A DNA stretch of 53,949 nt from Chitinispirillaceae bacterium (GCA_016930275.1 JAFGHA010000157.1:1-53949); one strand, 5' to 3'; shown: positions 1-9,586, numbered from the stretch's first letter. Numbers and translations are program-made. The notes: a model not told the origin generated them from the letters alone.

Positions 1-1
1 G

Positions 2-1099
2 AAGTACCTGCAACAGATTCACACCCGCAGGCACATTGCCATGATTGATGACGTGGAACCATCCGAAATGTTCGATCTGTCGATCGGTTCTGCAGCCAGG
101 ATGGCGGTTGCCCATATTCTCGGTGCGGTCCGCGATGTCTGCAGCGGCCGTCTGCGTAATGCCTTCTGTTCGATACGTCCTCCGGGGCACCATGTGATGA
201 ACAGTGGTGAACTGGGATTCTGCTGCTTTGCCAATGTGGTTATTGCCGCCTGTTACGCACGTAAAGTATACGGAACGGATAAAAGAATTCTGATCGTTGA
301 CTGGGATTTTCATCAGGGAAACGGTACGCACCATTTCATCTGCGGAGAAACGAAAACGTTTTTTTTCGAAACCTTCAACCCGACCATGTTCACCACGCAA
401 TGTAACGATTTTATTACCGTCAGAAATGGCGGTACCGTACCGGAAGATGTACTCAGAATCAATGTACGTATGTCTCCCGGCTCAACCAATGATGATTTTG
501 TTGAAGCTTTCGAGAGGTACCTTATACCCGCGGCAGAGCGTTTCCGACCCGAACTGGTACTTGTCAGCAGCGGTTTCGACTGTAAAAAACATGATGCGTT
601 AGGCACTTTTCAGGTTACCGCACATGGTATCTCGAAACTTACCCGTATTGTGCGGCAGATTGCGGATACCTGGGCTGGCGGCAAACTGGTATCCCTGCTC
701 GAAGGTGGGTACCGGGACTTGCCGCGTGATGAAACCGTTCCGGGCAGGGAACATACCTACAGCGGTCTGGCGCAATGCGCCGAGAATCATGTTAAAACAC
801 TGTTGACGGGAGATGTGGAGCCGGAAACGCCTTTTTTCAGTTCGGCAACGACCATGAGTATGTACAGACGACAAACGGTAATTAAAGTGGAAAACGACTG
901 GATAACGGGTCTTCCGGTTTCGGATCGACCCTTGAAGATCACCATTGCAGATGATACCGGGCATATCGTGACCAGTCTGCATTCCGGTAAACGCAGTTGG
1001 GTCGATCTGAAAGGAGTGCAATTGGCGAAGGGGAGTTACACCATAACAGTATACCACAGTGACAGTACGGTACTGACCGAATTGCCGCTGCTGCGATGA
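2..1099 (+). CDS. Histone deacetylase family (class II-like) deacetylase, 5' end missing
   Basis: The reading frame is open to the left edge, so the true start lies outside the window; the first internal ATG is at 41. The protein shows the zinc-dependent deacetylase signature in order: RPPGHH (the tandem catalytic His pair), DWDFHQGNGT (Asp and His zinc ligands) and FDCKKHDALG (Asp ligand), followed by an EGGY motif. Bacterial members of this arginase/HDAC fold remove acetyl groups from acetyl-lysine, acetylpolyamines or small amides; the substrate here cannot be told. After the catalytic domain about 80 residues remain (from about position 860) with alternating beta-strand-like character, which is longer than a minimal HDAC. 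It converges on selD. Family assignment is firm; substrate is unknown. Confidence 0.9.
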   Translation, partial: KYLQQIHTRRHIAMIDDVEPSEMFDLSIGSAARMAVAHILGAVRDVCSGRLRNAFCSIRPPGHHVMNSGELGFCCFANVVIAACYARKVYGTDKRILIVDWDFHQGNGTHHFICGETKTFFFETFNPTMFTTQCNDFITVRNGGTVPEDVLRINVRMSPGSTNDDFVEAFERYLIPAAERFRPELVLVSSGFDCKKHDALGTFQVTAHGISKLTRIVRQIADTWAGGKLVSLLEGGYRDLPRDETVPGREHTYSGLAQCAENHVKTLLTGDVEPETPFFSSATTMSMYRRQTVIKVENDWITGLPVSDRPLKITIADDTGHIVTSLHSGKRSWVDLKGVQLAKGSYTITVYHSDSTVLTELPLLR

Positions 1100-1213
1100 G
1101 TGCCCCGGTGCCCCGAACCGGGCGGGCTACGCACGCCCTTGCAGGCACGGCTGCGGAGCTATAAAAACGAAAAGCGACCGGTTCAGGTGATGTTCAACCT
1201 ATGCGCCGTTGGG

Positions 1214-2254
1214 CTATTCAACCAGGATTGATGAAGCGCCTCCGGGCTCCACGCTGCCGATCTGTGTTGCTGCGGAGTATCCGGTGTGATGCAGTTCATC
1301 AAGCATGGCATTGGCATCAGCCTCTTCCGGAACGCAAATGAGCAGACCTCCCGAGGTCTGGGCATCGAGCATCAGCATTTTCCTATTGTAATCGACACCT
1401 TTCTCCACGATAAGCTGTGTTTCCACGAACTCCTGATTACGAAAACAGGCACCGGGAATGCACCCGGTTTCAGTCAGTTCGTATGCACCGGAAAGCAGCG
1501 GCACTGCCGTGTTGTCAAACCGGAAACTCACGCCCGATGCCTCGGCCATTTTGAATGCGTGACCGAGCAGGCCGAAACCCGTTACATCGGTTGCACAACG
1601 GATGTTGTAGCGCTGCATGATTTCCGCCCCGGTTTTATTGAGCTGTTGCATTGCATCGAGGGCTGCGGCATAGTCGGCATCGTTTACCTCCCCGAGCCTT
1701 TTTCCGGCGATGATCACGCCGACGCCGAGCGGTTTGGTGAGAATGAGCCGGTCACCCGCTCGTGCGGCGGCGTTGGTGATAATCCGGCCGGGATGAACGA
1801 CACCGGTCACTGCAAGGCCGTATTTCGGTGGAAAATCATCGATGGTGTGTCCACCGGTTATGACTGCACCGGCTTCGGTGACTTTTTCCTGGCCGCCGGC
1901 CAGAATCTCCGCGAGTACTTCAAGGGGGATTCTGGTTGATGGAAAACAGACGATATTCAGTGCGGTAAGAGCGCTGCCGCCCATGGCATATATATCACTA
2001 AGCGAATTGGCGGCAGCAATTTTTCCGAACGTGCGCGGGTCACTGCAGACGGGAGGAAAAAAATCGGTTGTTTGAATGAGGGCAATGTCTTCGCTGATTC
2101 TGAAAACACCGGCGTCATCGTGTGTTGAAATGTCAACCAGCAACCGTTCGTCGTGCGGCTGACTGAGATGACTGAGTGCGGCGGCAAGTTGACCGGCCGG
2201 GATTTTCGCACTGCAGCCACCGTAGGTCACGGTAGAAAGAAGATCAAAGGCCAT
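1214..2254 (-). CDS. selD: Selenide, water dikinase
   Basis: SelD makes selenophosphate from selenide and ATP, the selenium donor for selenocysteine and selenouridine synthesis. The 346 residues match the family length. The N-terminus carries the GGCSAK motif with the catalytic Cys at residue 14 and Lys at 17, spaced as Cys17/Lys20 in E. coli SelD, so this is the cysteine form, not a selenoprotein. Conserved PurM-like features follow: an Asp-rich segment (QTTDFFPP), the IAAANSLSDIYAMGG stretch and a Gly-rich TGGHTIDD motif. No selA, selB or selU lies in the window, so which selenium product is made is open. The SprT-like gene ends 27 bases upstream on the same strand, so the two may be co-transcribed. 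Confidence 0.95.
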   Translation of the reverse strand: MAFDLLSTVTYGGCSAKIPAGQLAAALSHLSQPHDERLLVDISTHDDAGVFRISEDIALIQTTDFFPPVCSDPRTFGKIAAANSLSDIYAMGGSALTALNIVCFPSTRIPLEVLAEILAGGQEKVTEAGAVITGGHTIDDFPPKYGLAVTGVVHPGRIITNAAARAGDRLILTKPLGVGVIIAGKRLGEVNDADYAAALDAMQQLNKTGAEIMQRYNIRCATDVTGFGLLGHAFKMAEASGVSFRFDNTAVPLLSGAYELTETGCIPGACFRNQEFVETQLIVEKGVDYNRKMLMLDAQTSGGLLICVPEEADANAMLDELHHTGYSAATQIGSVEPGGASSILVE

Positions 2255-2281
2255 TGCAGTCAGGCTTTCCTTTCGTGGTGT

Positions 2282-3115
2282 TCAGTGGAAAAGGAGACGG
2301 GCGGCGGCTTTTCCGAATTGCCGTAACGGTTGTTTCCGGGGATAGCGGCGCGAGAGATAGGGGAGTACCGTTTTTTCCCAACGGTGCCACTGCGCATAAT
2401 GCGGAAACGACTGTTCCATTTTTTTGAAATCCGGTCCGTGATAAACATTCCTGCCGTTCTCCCGCCGCGGAGGAATATGAATATGGAGCATTTCGTGAAA
2501 CATGATTGTGTCGATCGCGAAACGCGGAACCTCGGGATGATTATACATACCGGCTATGGTGATACAGTGATAGGGCTGCCCGTCGGAATCGTGTCGGGTG
2601 GCTTGAAAGGAGGTTCTTGAGGTTGGTGATCCCCAGCGAAGAAAACTCCGGAGCGTTCCTCTGAAAAAGGTATCGTTGAGTGAGTCGAACACCTCTCTGA
2701 GATCGTAGTGTCGTCCGATGGTCGGCCATTTCTGAACAGGCGGTCTTCGACGAGTCGCGGCACCGCGATCGTTGAGGAATGATCTGATCTGCGCTTCATA
2801 GTGTCGTTGACGGCACTTCACCTCCTTTTTCAGATGAGGAAGACGGGGGCTCGGGAGTGTCGCCCAGTTGACAGCCGCTCTCTTGACCGCTTCCGGTGCA
2901 TCATCGAGAATCTGCGGAATATGCAGCTCACGGACCGGTTGACCGCGATGAATCTTCACATACCAGTTACTTTTCAGACGGGGATTGATATGAACGGTCA
3001 ATGTTATACCGGTACATTGAGCGCAGAGCTCGTCGAACGAACATGGCGGAAACAGATCGAGTGAAAGTTGTTCCACGGTGGAAGAGGTTAGGGTGGTATG
3101 GTTATGGTGTATCAT
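2282..3115 (-). CDS. SprT-like zinc metallopeptidase domain protein
   Basis: A 277-residue protein with a C-terminal SprT-like domain. The motif HEMLH (His207, Glu208, His211) is the HExxH zinc site, and a further His in NVYHGPDF about 17 residues later fits the third ligand of the SprT/Spartan fold (H-G-xxF/W). The N-terminal 130 residues are basic and not recognised by me; they could bind nucleic acid. SprT-like proteases in eukaryotes (Spartan) degrade DNA-protein crosslinks; bacterial members are poorly characterised, so the substrate is unknown. No signal peptide is visible, so it is probably cytoplasmic. It precedes selD by 27 bases on the same strand. Confidence 0.8.
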   Translation of the reverse strand: MIHHNHTTLTSSTVEQLSLDLFPPCSFDELCAQCTGITLTVHINPRLKSNWYVKIHRGQPVRELHIPQILDDAPEAVKRAAVNWATLPSPRLPHLKKEVKCRQRHYEAQIRSFLNDRGAATRRRPPVQKWPTIGRHYDLREVFDSLNDTFFRGTLRSFLRWGSPTSRTSFQATRHDSDGQPYHCITIAGMYNHPEVPRFAIDTIMFHEMLHIHIPPRRENGRNVYHGPDFKKMEQSFPHYAQWHRWEKTVLPYLSRRYPRKQPLRQFGKAAARLLFH

Positions 3116-3144
3116 CTCCCGGGTTGCTGAACAGAGAGCTGTTC

Positions 3145-3984
3145 CTAGAACAAAAAGGAAATCCCGAATATCGAATAACCGAGGACACCCAAGGCCGAAC
3201 CGATGATGGTACCGGCGAGGTAGGTGTTATGGTCTTTCAGGATCTTTTCACGATCGGTCCAGCCCGGTTTTCCATTATTGGCATTCCATTCCGCCAGATG
3301 AATCCCCGTTTTGATTCCAAACGCGACCCCGGTGACGGTTCCCGCAATACCCACACCAAGTGCGGAATACCGAACGATTTTTGTTCTCTTGGAGGTTGGC
3401 GATTTGGCGGTGCCTCCACCAATGGGAGCGGGTTTGTCCGGAGCATTTTTTTCATCATATTTATACGAATAAGGGATGTTGTCCTGGACGAATTGAATTT
3501 TATCGTTGATGGTGAAATGAAACTGTCCGTTGGATCTGAAGGTACCGTTATCGATTACGATGTTGGGGTTCTGGGATTTTATACCATATACCGAGAAGAA
3601 CAGTTTGAAATTTTTAAGTGTCACTGTACCCGATTCCCGGGTTACCAGAATACCGTTCCAGTCGAACGGGTTGGGAAGCTGTTCACTTGCGGAATTGTAT
3701 TCCCCGTCGTTGATGGAGGAAAATATTACCGGCTGCTCCTGAGTACCTTCCACCAGAAGGTGACCATGAACGGTCAGGCCGGTAAACGGTTTGAATAGAA
3801 AAACGCATCCTTCTTTGATTACCGCTTTATTACCCGAAGGAATCAGGACATCTTGCTCCACGATAAACGGATTGCCGCCTGATTCAAAAGTCATACCGGT
3901 AATATCGCCGGTGATATGCGTTTCGGCGAATAGCGGTACTACGAGTAACAGCGGGATAAAGACACTTCTTATCAATAAAGACAT
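3145..3984 (-). CDS. Exported/membrane protein of unknown function, right-handed beta-helix-like segment and two C-terminal TM helices
   Basis: The longer frame opens at 4047, but I choose the ATG at 3984: it has a GGAG Shine-Dalgarno six bases upstream and begins directly with a signal peptide (MSLLIRSVFIPLL then LFAE). The mature part has repeated short beta-strand units (for example VHGHLLVEGTQEQPVIFSS, then a WNGI segment) like the DUF/NosD-type beta-helix found in surface proteins. A Pro-rich linker follows, then two hydrophobic helices separated by about 30 polar residues. That last two-helix arrangement is also seen at the end of the PEGA protein two genes upstream. It sits last in a three-gene minus-strand set with the Ser/Thr kinase. 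No function can be assigned; a role as envelope partner or substrate of the kinase is inference. Confidence 0.6.
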   Translation of the reverse strand: MSLLIRSVFIPLLLVVPLFAETHITGDITGMTFESGGNPFIVEQDVLIPSGNKAVIKEGCVFLFKPFTGLTVHGHLLVEGTQEQPVIFSSINDGEYNSASEQLPNPFDWNGILVTRESGTVTLKNFKLFFSVYGIKSQNPNIVIDNGTFRSNGQFHFTINDKIQFVQDNIPYSYKYDEKNAPDKPAPIGGGTAKSPTSKRTKIVRYSALGVGIAGTVTGVAFGIKTGIHLAEWNANNGKPGWTDREKILKDHNTYLAGTIIGSALGVLGYSIFGISFLF

Positions 3985-4130
3985 ACCAGCTCCGGAAAGA
4001 GAGTTGCTTCGGTTATTGGGCAAACCGCTTATAAAATACTTGATCAACAGTCTTAAAACAATAGTGGTATACTAACTGCGGCACACGTTGTTCCGCATTC
4101 TGCAGGAGAGCACTACGGCATTAAAAACGT

Positions 4131-6209
4131 CTACTGAATAGTCGCAAGCTCTGTATTGGCTCTTTTAAACCGGGGATGATTCGGGGAGCCCATATAGGTT
4201 CGTTTTACCGTATTCCAGGCATTGAGTGCCTGGACCCGTGAATCGGCCGTCGGGTTGGTTTTATGCTGGGCACTCCAGAGAATAGCAGTCTGATAGAGCG
4301 CATCGTTTCTGATTTCACTTCTGCTGCGGATGATGCTTGGTTTCGTCAGCGCTGACTGGTAATATTCAAGTGCCCGTTTGTCTTTACCGGTACGTTCATA
4401 GAGGCGTCCGCAGAGATAGTCGAACTGGGCATCCATGATATTCTCATTGTTGGCGATAAACAGTGCATCTTTGATTTTGCCGCTCGAAAGATAGGCATCG
4501 AAAAGATACAGTGTTTTTTCTTTTGAATTCGATCCCTGCGGTACATTTTCGAAAGCCAAAATCGCGTCGCTGTAGGCACGTTCCGCCATGGCTTTTTTCC
4601 CGATGGCGAAAAAGTCTTCAAGAATGTACCGTTTTTTCAGCTCATCGGCAGGCGAGAGCACCGGTTCCGGTTCGACAACGGGTTTGGGAGGAACTTTCGG
4701 TCGGGTGGGTGCCACATAGCTTGCAACCGGTTTGTGCGGTTTCGGAGGTTTCACCGGCTCACTTACTACCGGTTTTGGTTCGGGTTCCGGTTCCTTATCG
4801 CTCGGACCGAGAGGGGTAAGCGAATTACCGCTTCCCGACAGTGTCGCAGGAGTCAATGGCTTCGTCTGCTGTGATTGCGTACCGGTGGAAGTGGCGACCG
4901 GTTGATCGCCGCCGCCGGCAGGTTCGCTCTCGGGACCGGTGATGATGAAAACGGCAACAAGTGCACCGATACCCAGCAGTCCTGCAACCGGAATAACTAT
5001 TTTAGGAGAGATCCGTAGACTGATTTTTCCTTTGAAATCATCTTCAAATGCAACGGGATCGGCGATGTATTTTTTCAGAACCTTTGCAGGACTGTCTGCA
5101 GTGAGTGAACGATGGGCTACCTTGAGATCTTCGAGCAGCGTCGTCATATCGGGGTAACGGTCTGATTTGTTGATCTGCAGACATTTTTGTGAGATACGGG
5201 CGAGATGCGGCGAAACATTGAAATTGAAATCGGAGAATTTCCGATATTCATTCATGATTTTTTTCTTCATCAGGTTCGTGATCGTATCCTGCGGGAACGT
5301 TTTCGTTCCAGTCAGAATTTCATAGAGAATGGCCCCGAAGGAGTAGATGTCGGTACGGTTGTCAATATCCACTCCGTCCATCTGCTCCGGAGAGAGATAC
5401 TGCATGGTACCGACGATATTTCCTTCAACCGTATGCAGGCTCGCTTCGGTCGGTCGCGCGATACCGAAATCCATAAGCCGCACATCACCGATATTCGGAA
5501 TCATGATGTTTGCCGGTTTGAGATCGCGGTGAATGACGCCGTGGTAGGTTTTTCCGTAAATGAGGAATTCCTGACTGTGAGCGTATTCCAGTGCCCGGGC
5601 AATCAGAATGGCAATCGAACTGCATACCGCGTTGGGAAGCTTCCCGTGCTTACTGATCAGCGATTCGAGGGAAACGCCATCGATGTATTCCATCTCAAGA
5701 TAGGGAAGACTGTTCCAGTCGCCGACGCTGTAAATTTCAACGATATTGGGATGGTGCAGTTTGGCGGTGATTTTGGCTTCGGTTTCGAATCTGCTTTTAA
5801 GATCCGCCTGCTGGGTCGGAAGAAGGATTTTTACCGCTCTGAATACCTCGAGCTTTTCATTCCAGATTTTATATACTTTTGCCATACCACCGGTTCCCAG
5901 AAGACCGACGATGGTACCGCTTCCGAGCGGAATAGGCTCGTTACCGGACGGTAGAGCATCGGCACCGTACCGGATGCCACCCTGTCCTGCACGGGTCTGT
6001 GATCCGCCCGTTTGTGTATAGGGGTTGACAGATGGAAAAGCTGTCGCATTGGCTCTCGTTCCGGGCTGCAAATCGGGGAATACCGGTTGTCGTTGCGGCT
6101 GCTGCTGGTTGTCGCCTTCAACATAGGTTTTATCAAGTCCCTGCGGCTGGGGAGTATAGCCGGAACGCGAGTTGGGGTCTTGCGGTTGATTCATAGCCGT
6201 TAACGACAT
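4131..6209 (-). CDS. Hanks-type Ser/Thr protein kinase with TM segment and TPR-like C-terminus
   Basis: 692 residues. Residues 1-90 are Pro/Gln-rich and disordered. A complete kinase domain follows (about 95-365): glycine loop GLLGTGGMAKV, the AVK lysine at 127, the HRDLKPAN catalytic loop (Asp229), DFGIARP (Asp247) and SPEQM, so it should be active. A single TM helix lies at about 403-424, then a Pro-rich stretch with repeated EPEP/KPP motifs and a C-terminal region with helical repeats resembling TPRs (FAIGKKAMAERAYSDAILAF and following). The kinase would be cytoplasmic and the repeat region periplasmic. It starts 5 bases after the PEGA gene. Divergent tssKLM suggests a PpkA-like role controlling T6SS, which is inference. 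A second ATG six codons in (6194) is an alternative start; neither has an ideally spaced Shine-Dalgarno. Confidence 0.92.
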   Translation of the reverse strand: MSLTAMNQPQDPNSRSGYTPQPQGLDKTYVEGDNQQQPQRQPVFPDLQPGTRANATAFPSVNPYTQTGGSQTRAGQGGIRYGADALPSGNEPIPLGSGTIVGLLGTGGMAKVYKIWNEKLEVFRAVKILLPTQQADLKSRFETEAKITAKLHHPNIVEIYSVGDWNSLPYLEMEYIDGVSLESLISKHGKLPNAVCSSIAILIARALEYAHSQEFLIYGKTYHGVIHRDLKPANIMIPNIGDVRLMDFGIARPTEASLHTVEGNIVGTMQYLSPEQMDGVDIDNRTDIYSFGAILYEILTGTKTFPQDTITNLMKKKIMNEYRKFSDFNFNVSPHLARISQKCLQINKSDRYPDMTTLLEDLKVAHRSLTADSPAKVLKKYIADPVAFEDDFKGKISLRISPKIVIPVAGLLGIGALVAVFIITGPESEPAGGGDQPVATSTGTQSQQTKPLTPATLSGSGNSLTPLGPSDKEPEPEPKPVVSEPVKPPKPHKPVASYVAPTRPKVPPKPVVEPEPVLSPADELKKRYILEDFFAIGKKAMAERAYSDAILAFENVPQGSNSKEKTLYLFDAYLSSGKIKDALFIANNENIMDAQFDYLCGRLYERTGKDKRALEYYQSALTKPSIIRSRSEIRNDALYQTAILWSAQHKTNPTADSRVQALNAWNTVKRTYMGSPNHPRFKRANTELATIQ

Positions 6210-6214
6210 CCTTT

Positions 6215-6964
6215 TTAGAAAAAAGCCAGAATTTCAAGGCCGATCAGACAGAGCGATCCACCGACGATACCGAGAATGCTCTGTACCAGTGGTCCATTCT
6301 GTTTTTTTGTGAAATCATCCCGTTCAATCTCATCATAGGCATAATTCCTCGATAGTTCTTTGAACCGGGTATATCTCGCATACTGCACGATTCCCAATAC
6401 ATATCCCCCGGCGGTTCCGACTCCCAGGGCAAGTCGCCAGAAATCCTTGTTATCGAAAGGTTTCTCTTTTTCGAGCGTTTTGGAGAGCGATACCGATTCA
6501 CCACGCGGGATGACTATTTCCTCGATTACCGGATGAAAATTATCGTCGGGGTGCCGAATTTCAAGGCGGTATTTCCCTGGATTCATGAAGTCGTTCGATA
6601 CAGGAGTGGGACCGAGTTCCGTGGCAATCGATACCTCCGCTCCTTCGGGTACCGAAGTAACCTTCAGGGTACCGAACTTTGATTTGATGGTTTTTTCGAT
6701 AACGGTATTTTCATTATCCTGGATATAAATTTCTTCGACCGTACTGGAATGTTGTACCGGATCCACCAGTTTGAGCGAGTACCGTCCGGATTTAAGTTTT
6801 TTATCGATAATCGGAGAATCGCCAACGAAATTGTCGTCCAGCCATACTTCGATTCCTTCCGGATCGGTCCGAACGGTAAGAAATCCATCGGCGAAAGCCG
6901 AAGAGAGAACAAATACCATCGAAAAAAAAGCGACGATGCAAAACACTCGAGAAACTGAATTCAT
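6215..6964 (-). CDS. PEGA-domain protein with signal peptide and two C-terminal TM helices
   Basis: 249 residues starting at an ATG with an AGGAG ribosome site seven bases upstream. A signal peptide (cleavage near SSAFA-DG) is followed by two PEGA domains: FLTVRTDPEGIEVWLDD at about 29-45 and LKVTSVPEGAEVSIA roughly 70 residues later. PEGA domains are small beta-sandwich modules common in surface proteins and often fused to Ser/Thr kinases. The C-terminal third has two hydrophobic segments (ALGVGTAGGYVLGIV and ILGIVGGSLCLIGLEIL) around a charged loop. It is the first gene of the minus-strand set and is directly followed by the kinase, so it is likely an envelope partner, sensor or substrate of that kinase (inference). 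Confidence 0.8.
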   Translation of the reverse strand: MNSVSRVFCIVAFFSMVFVLSSAFADGFLTVRTDPEGIEVWLDDNFVGDSPIIDKKLKSGRYSLKLVDPVQHSSTVEEIYIQDNENTVIEKTIKSKFGTLKVTSVPEGAEVSIATELGPTPVSNDFMNPGKYRLEIRHPDDNFHPVIEEIVIPRGESVSLSKTLEKEKPFDNKDFWRLALGVGTAGGYVLGIVQYARYTRFKELSRNYAYDEIERDDFTKKQNGPLVQSILGIVGGSLCLIGLEILAFF

Positions 6965-7164
6965 TGCTGGTCTCCTGAGGATTTATCAAAATTCATAATC
7001 AGATGTCGCGGATACCGGTTAACGGTTTCTGTCGGAACTGAAATCCCGCTTTTCCGAACAGATACCGATCAACACTTTGCACCGGTCGGTTTTCCGCAGA
7101 TCCGACACCGCGTATTCAACGCTTCGTCAATGAATTATCTGCTCTACCGGTAAAAAATCAAAAT

Positions 7165-7193
7165 TTAACAAGTCGGTAGATAATATATATTAT
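7165..7193 (+). promoter_or_regulatory. Candidate sigma-70-type promoter for tssKLM
   Basis: TTAACA at 7165-7170 and TATTAT at 7188-7193 are separated by exactly 17 bases, in the 350-base AT-rich gap between the divergent PEGA and tssK genes. Transcription would begin near 7200, leaving a leader of about 110 bases before the tssK ATG. The flanking run of TA steps (7181-7193) offers other possible -10 registers. No matching promoter for the leftward genes was evident to me. Confidence 0.5.
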
Positions 7194-7312
7194 TTTACAC
7201 TGTTTCGGGAATATCTAGATCGGATGACAGCGGTATTCCGGCTTTATCCGCAGATGTGCCGAATGAATTTATACCTGCTCTACACACATCAGATACAAAA
7301 AGGACGGAACAG

Positions 7313-8665
7313 ATGTTCGATAACAACAAGGTGGTATGGAAAGAGGGAATGTTTCTGCAGCCGCAGCATTTTCAGCAGGCGGAACGATTTCTCCTGAATA
7401 CCATGAACAGCCGGATGGGAGTATACACCCCCTTTTTCTACGGTACCTGGGAAATCGAAATCGACAAGGACGCCCTCGTCAATAACCTTCTGACCCTTAC
7501 GCGGTGCAGCGGTGTACTTCCCGACGGCGTTGCCTTCTCGATTCCTCGTGAAGACGCTGGACCACCCTCCCGGTCATTTTCCGATCATTTCAGTCATGAT
7601 CAGCAGTTCCTCGACGTGTACCTCGCGCTTCCCCTTGTTAAAGAGGGAAAACCGAACGTGAGCAGTGCCGTTACCGAAGCGCATCATCAGGTGCGGTATA
7701 AAAGCAAAATGGCGGGAATCGCCGACGATGTATTCGGGACGCAACGGAAAGAGATCGAACTGGGCGGGTACAATTTTCAGATTCTTTTCGGAGATGAGTC
7801 CCTGGACAATTTCACCAACGTGCAGATCGCCCGGCTGAAACGGAACGCGAATGGTCAGATCACTCTGCAGGACATATATATCCAACCGATTCTGCAGATC
7901 GGAGGTTCACGGTTTCTGATGGTACAATTGCGCAGTCTGCTCGAAATGATACTCGCCAAATGCTCAACTCTTGCACAGGGGCGCCGGCAGGTCGAGGGAG
8001 GGTTCGCTGAATTCTCATCATCGGAAGAAACCGCCTTCCGACTGCTCGAAACAATGATGACTTATGCGCCGCTGCTTAATTATCACCTATCTTCGCCGTT
8101 GGCACATCCGTTTGAACTTTATTCAATTATGATGACCTTTGCCGGTGCGCTCAGCACGTTCTCTTCGGATTTTTCAATTCAGGATTTTCCACGGTACGAT
8201 CATCACCAGCTTTCCAATACCTTTGGTAACCTCATACGGATCATCCGTGTGGTACTCGAAGCGGATATTTCGGCAGGGTGTGTACAGGTACCGATTGAAC
8301 AGGTCAATCAGGCGACCTATGTTGCCAATGTCCCTGATAACCGTCTGTTTTCCACCGCGAAATTTTTCTTCGGCGTTTCGGCGAAAGTACCCGAAAAAGA
8401 GCTTATCATCGGAGTACTTCAGAGAATCAAAATGTGTTCGCGGGATCGTATCGATCTGTTGATCTCTTCGGCCATGCCGGGGCTGACGCTCATGCACAGT
8501 TCCCGTCCGCCCGAGGGACTTTCGACGAAACCCGGTTTTCTTTATTTTACCCTCGACCAGCAGGGACAGTTCTGGGAAAGCATCCGCACTTCCGGAACCA
8601 TCGCATTTTATTTTCCGAACAATTTTCCCGAACTAAAAATGGAAATGCTCGCGCTTAAGGAATAG
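7313..8665 (+). CDS. tssK: Type VI secretion system baseplate protein TssK
   Basis: 450 residues from the ATG at 7313, preferred over the upstream ATG at 7256 because it has an AAAAGGA Shine-Dalgarno eight bases upstream and begins with the family hallmark VVWKEGMFLQPQHFQQ. TssK is the trimeric adaptor that links the T6SS baseplate (TssE/F/G) to the membrane complex (TssJLM) through the cytoplasmic part of TssL. The length is typical. The stop codon overlaps the GTG of tssL by one base, which indicates translational coupling. The canonical partners TssB, C, E, F, G, H, J, Hcp and VgrG are absent from this window. Confidence 0.93.
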   Translation: MFDNNKVVWKEGMFLQPQHFQQAERFLLNTMNSRMGVYTPFFYGTWEIEIDKDALVNNLLTLTRCSGVLPDGVAFSIPREDAGPPSRSFSDHFSHDQQFLDVYLALPLVKEGKPNVSSAVTEAHHQVRYKSKMAGIADDVFGTQRKEIELGGYNFQILFGDESLDNFTNVQIARLKRNANGQITLQDIYIQPILQIGGSRFLMVQLRSLLEMILAKCSTLAQGRRQVEGGFAEFSSSEETAFRLLETMMTYAPLLNYHLSSPLAHPFELYSIMMTFAGALSTFSSDFSIQDFPRYDHHQLSNTFGNLIRIIRVVLEADISAGCVQVPIEQVNQATYVANVPDNRLFSTAKFFFGVSAKVPEKELIIGVLQRIKMCSRDRIDLLISSAMPGLTLMHSSRPPEGLSTKPGFLYFTLDQQGQFWESIRTSGTIAFYFPNNFPELKMEMLALKE

Positions 8666-9465
8666 TGCGGCGGTTTCATCACCGTTCAGGGCTGATTTCA
8701 AACGAGAGGCTGATTGTGGGCGCGACATTCGTTGATACCATCGCCGGTCAGACCATGAATCTGGATCTGACCAAAACTGTCGGGGGGGCAAAGGATCTTC
8801 CCGGATTGTGCACCGATCTGTTTCTGATCGTTATTCGCATGCGTGAAGCGGAAGATCTTGGTGATCCCGCTTCACTACGGAAGCTTATCAGTTATTACCT
8901 CGACCTGTTCGAGAAAAACTGCAAGGCGATCGGAATCACCTCGGAAGCCATCAGCGAGACGAAATACGCTCTGGTGGCACTTATCGACGAGACGGTACTG
9001 AGTGTTCCCGGTATCTGCCGTGACTACTGGTTCACCCGTCCGCTGCAGCTCGATCTGTTCGGAGACAATATCGCCGGTGAGGAGTTCTACAACAAACTGC
9101 AGAAGATGCTTCTTTCCATCGAAAAGAACAAGGGCGTACTCGAAATCTTTTACATCTGTCTTTCACTCGGTTTCGAAGGACGGTACAAACTCTTCAACGC
9201 CGAGGAGCGGGTTTCCATCATGGAAGACCTCGGGCGCAAAATCCGGCGCACGAAGATCCGGTCATCGTCGGGAATCTCCCCGCACGGTGCCCGTACCGAT
9301 TCGCTCAAACGCCGTCGCCGGTCGAGCGGATTTCTGTTTCCACTCTGGCTGGCGGTTATCATGGTTGCGGGTGGTATAGTGGCGCTTTACATGTCGCTGT
9401 TTGTCATGAGTGCCACACAAGCAGCCGGTATCATGGATTTTCTCGGTAATTTGACATTCAAATAG
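8665..9465 (+). CDS. tssL: Type VI secretion system inner-membrane protein TssL (DotU family)
   Basis: 266 residues with the DotU-type helical cytoplasmic domain (LISYYLDLFEKNCKAIG, then YALVALIDETVLS and PLQLDLFGDNIAGEEFY) and one C-terminal TM helix at about 230-250, the standard TssL topology. It lacks a peptidoglycan-binding OmpA extension. TssL anchors TssK and TssM in the inner membrane. The start is uncertain: GTG at 8665 overlaps the tssK stop and has AAGG five bases upstream, while GTG at 8716 has GAGAGG about eight bases upstream; the ATG at 8755 is also possible. The C-terminal juxtamembrane part is Arg/Ser-rich. Confidence 0.9.
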   Translation: MRRFHHRSGLISNERLIVGATFVDTIAGQTMNLDLTKTVGGAKDLPGLCTDLFLIVIRMREAEDLGDPASLRKLISYYLDLFEKNCKAIGITSEAISETKYALVALIDETVLSVPGICRDYWFTRPLQLDLFGDNIAGEEFYNKLQKMLLSIEKNKGVLEIFYICLSLGFEGRYKLFNAEERVSIMEDLGRKIRRTKIRSSSGISPHGARTDSLKRRRRSSGFLFPLWLAVIMVAGGIVALYMSLFVMSATQAAGIMDFLGNLTFK

Positions 9466-9586
9466 TTCTCCGTTTGGGACACGATCCGCTCGCCGGGGAA
9501 GTACCGGTGAGGGGTTGAAATGATACGACGGTCGCTGTATTCCGCTCAACGGAACCGGCGACGGGATCCACAAAGAAAGTTTCCGT

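Noticed and set aside
1100..1213. GC-rich hairpins between the HDAC and selD genes as a terminator
   Set aside because: Stems are interrupted and no T-tract follows on either strand, so I do not call one.
3001..3798. 265-codon plus-strand frame across the SprT and beta-helix genes
   Set aside because: It overlaps two minus-strand genes that have start signals and domains; no export signal or motif of its own.
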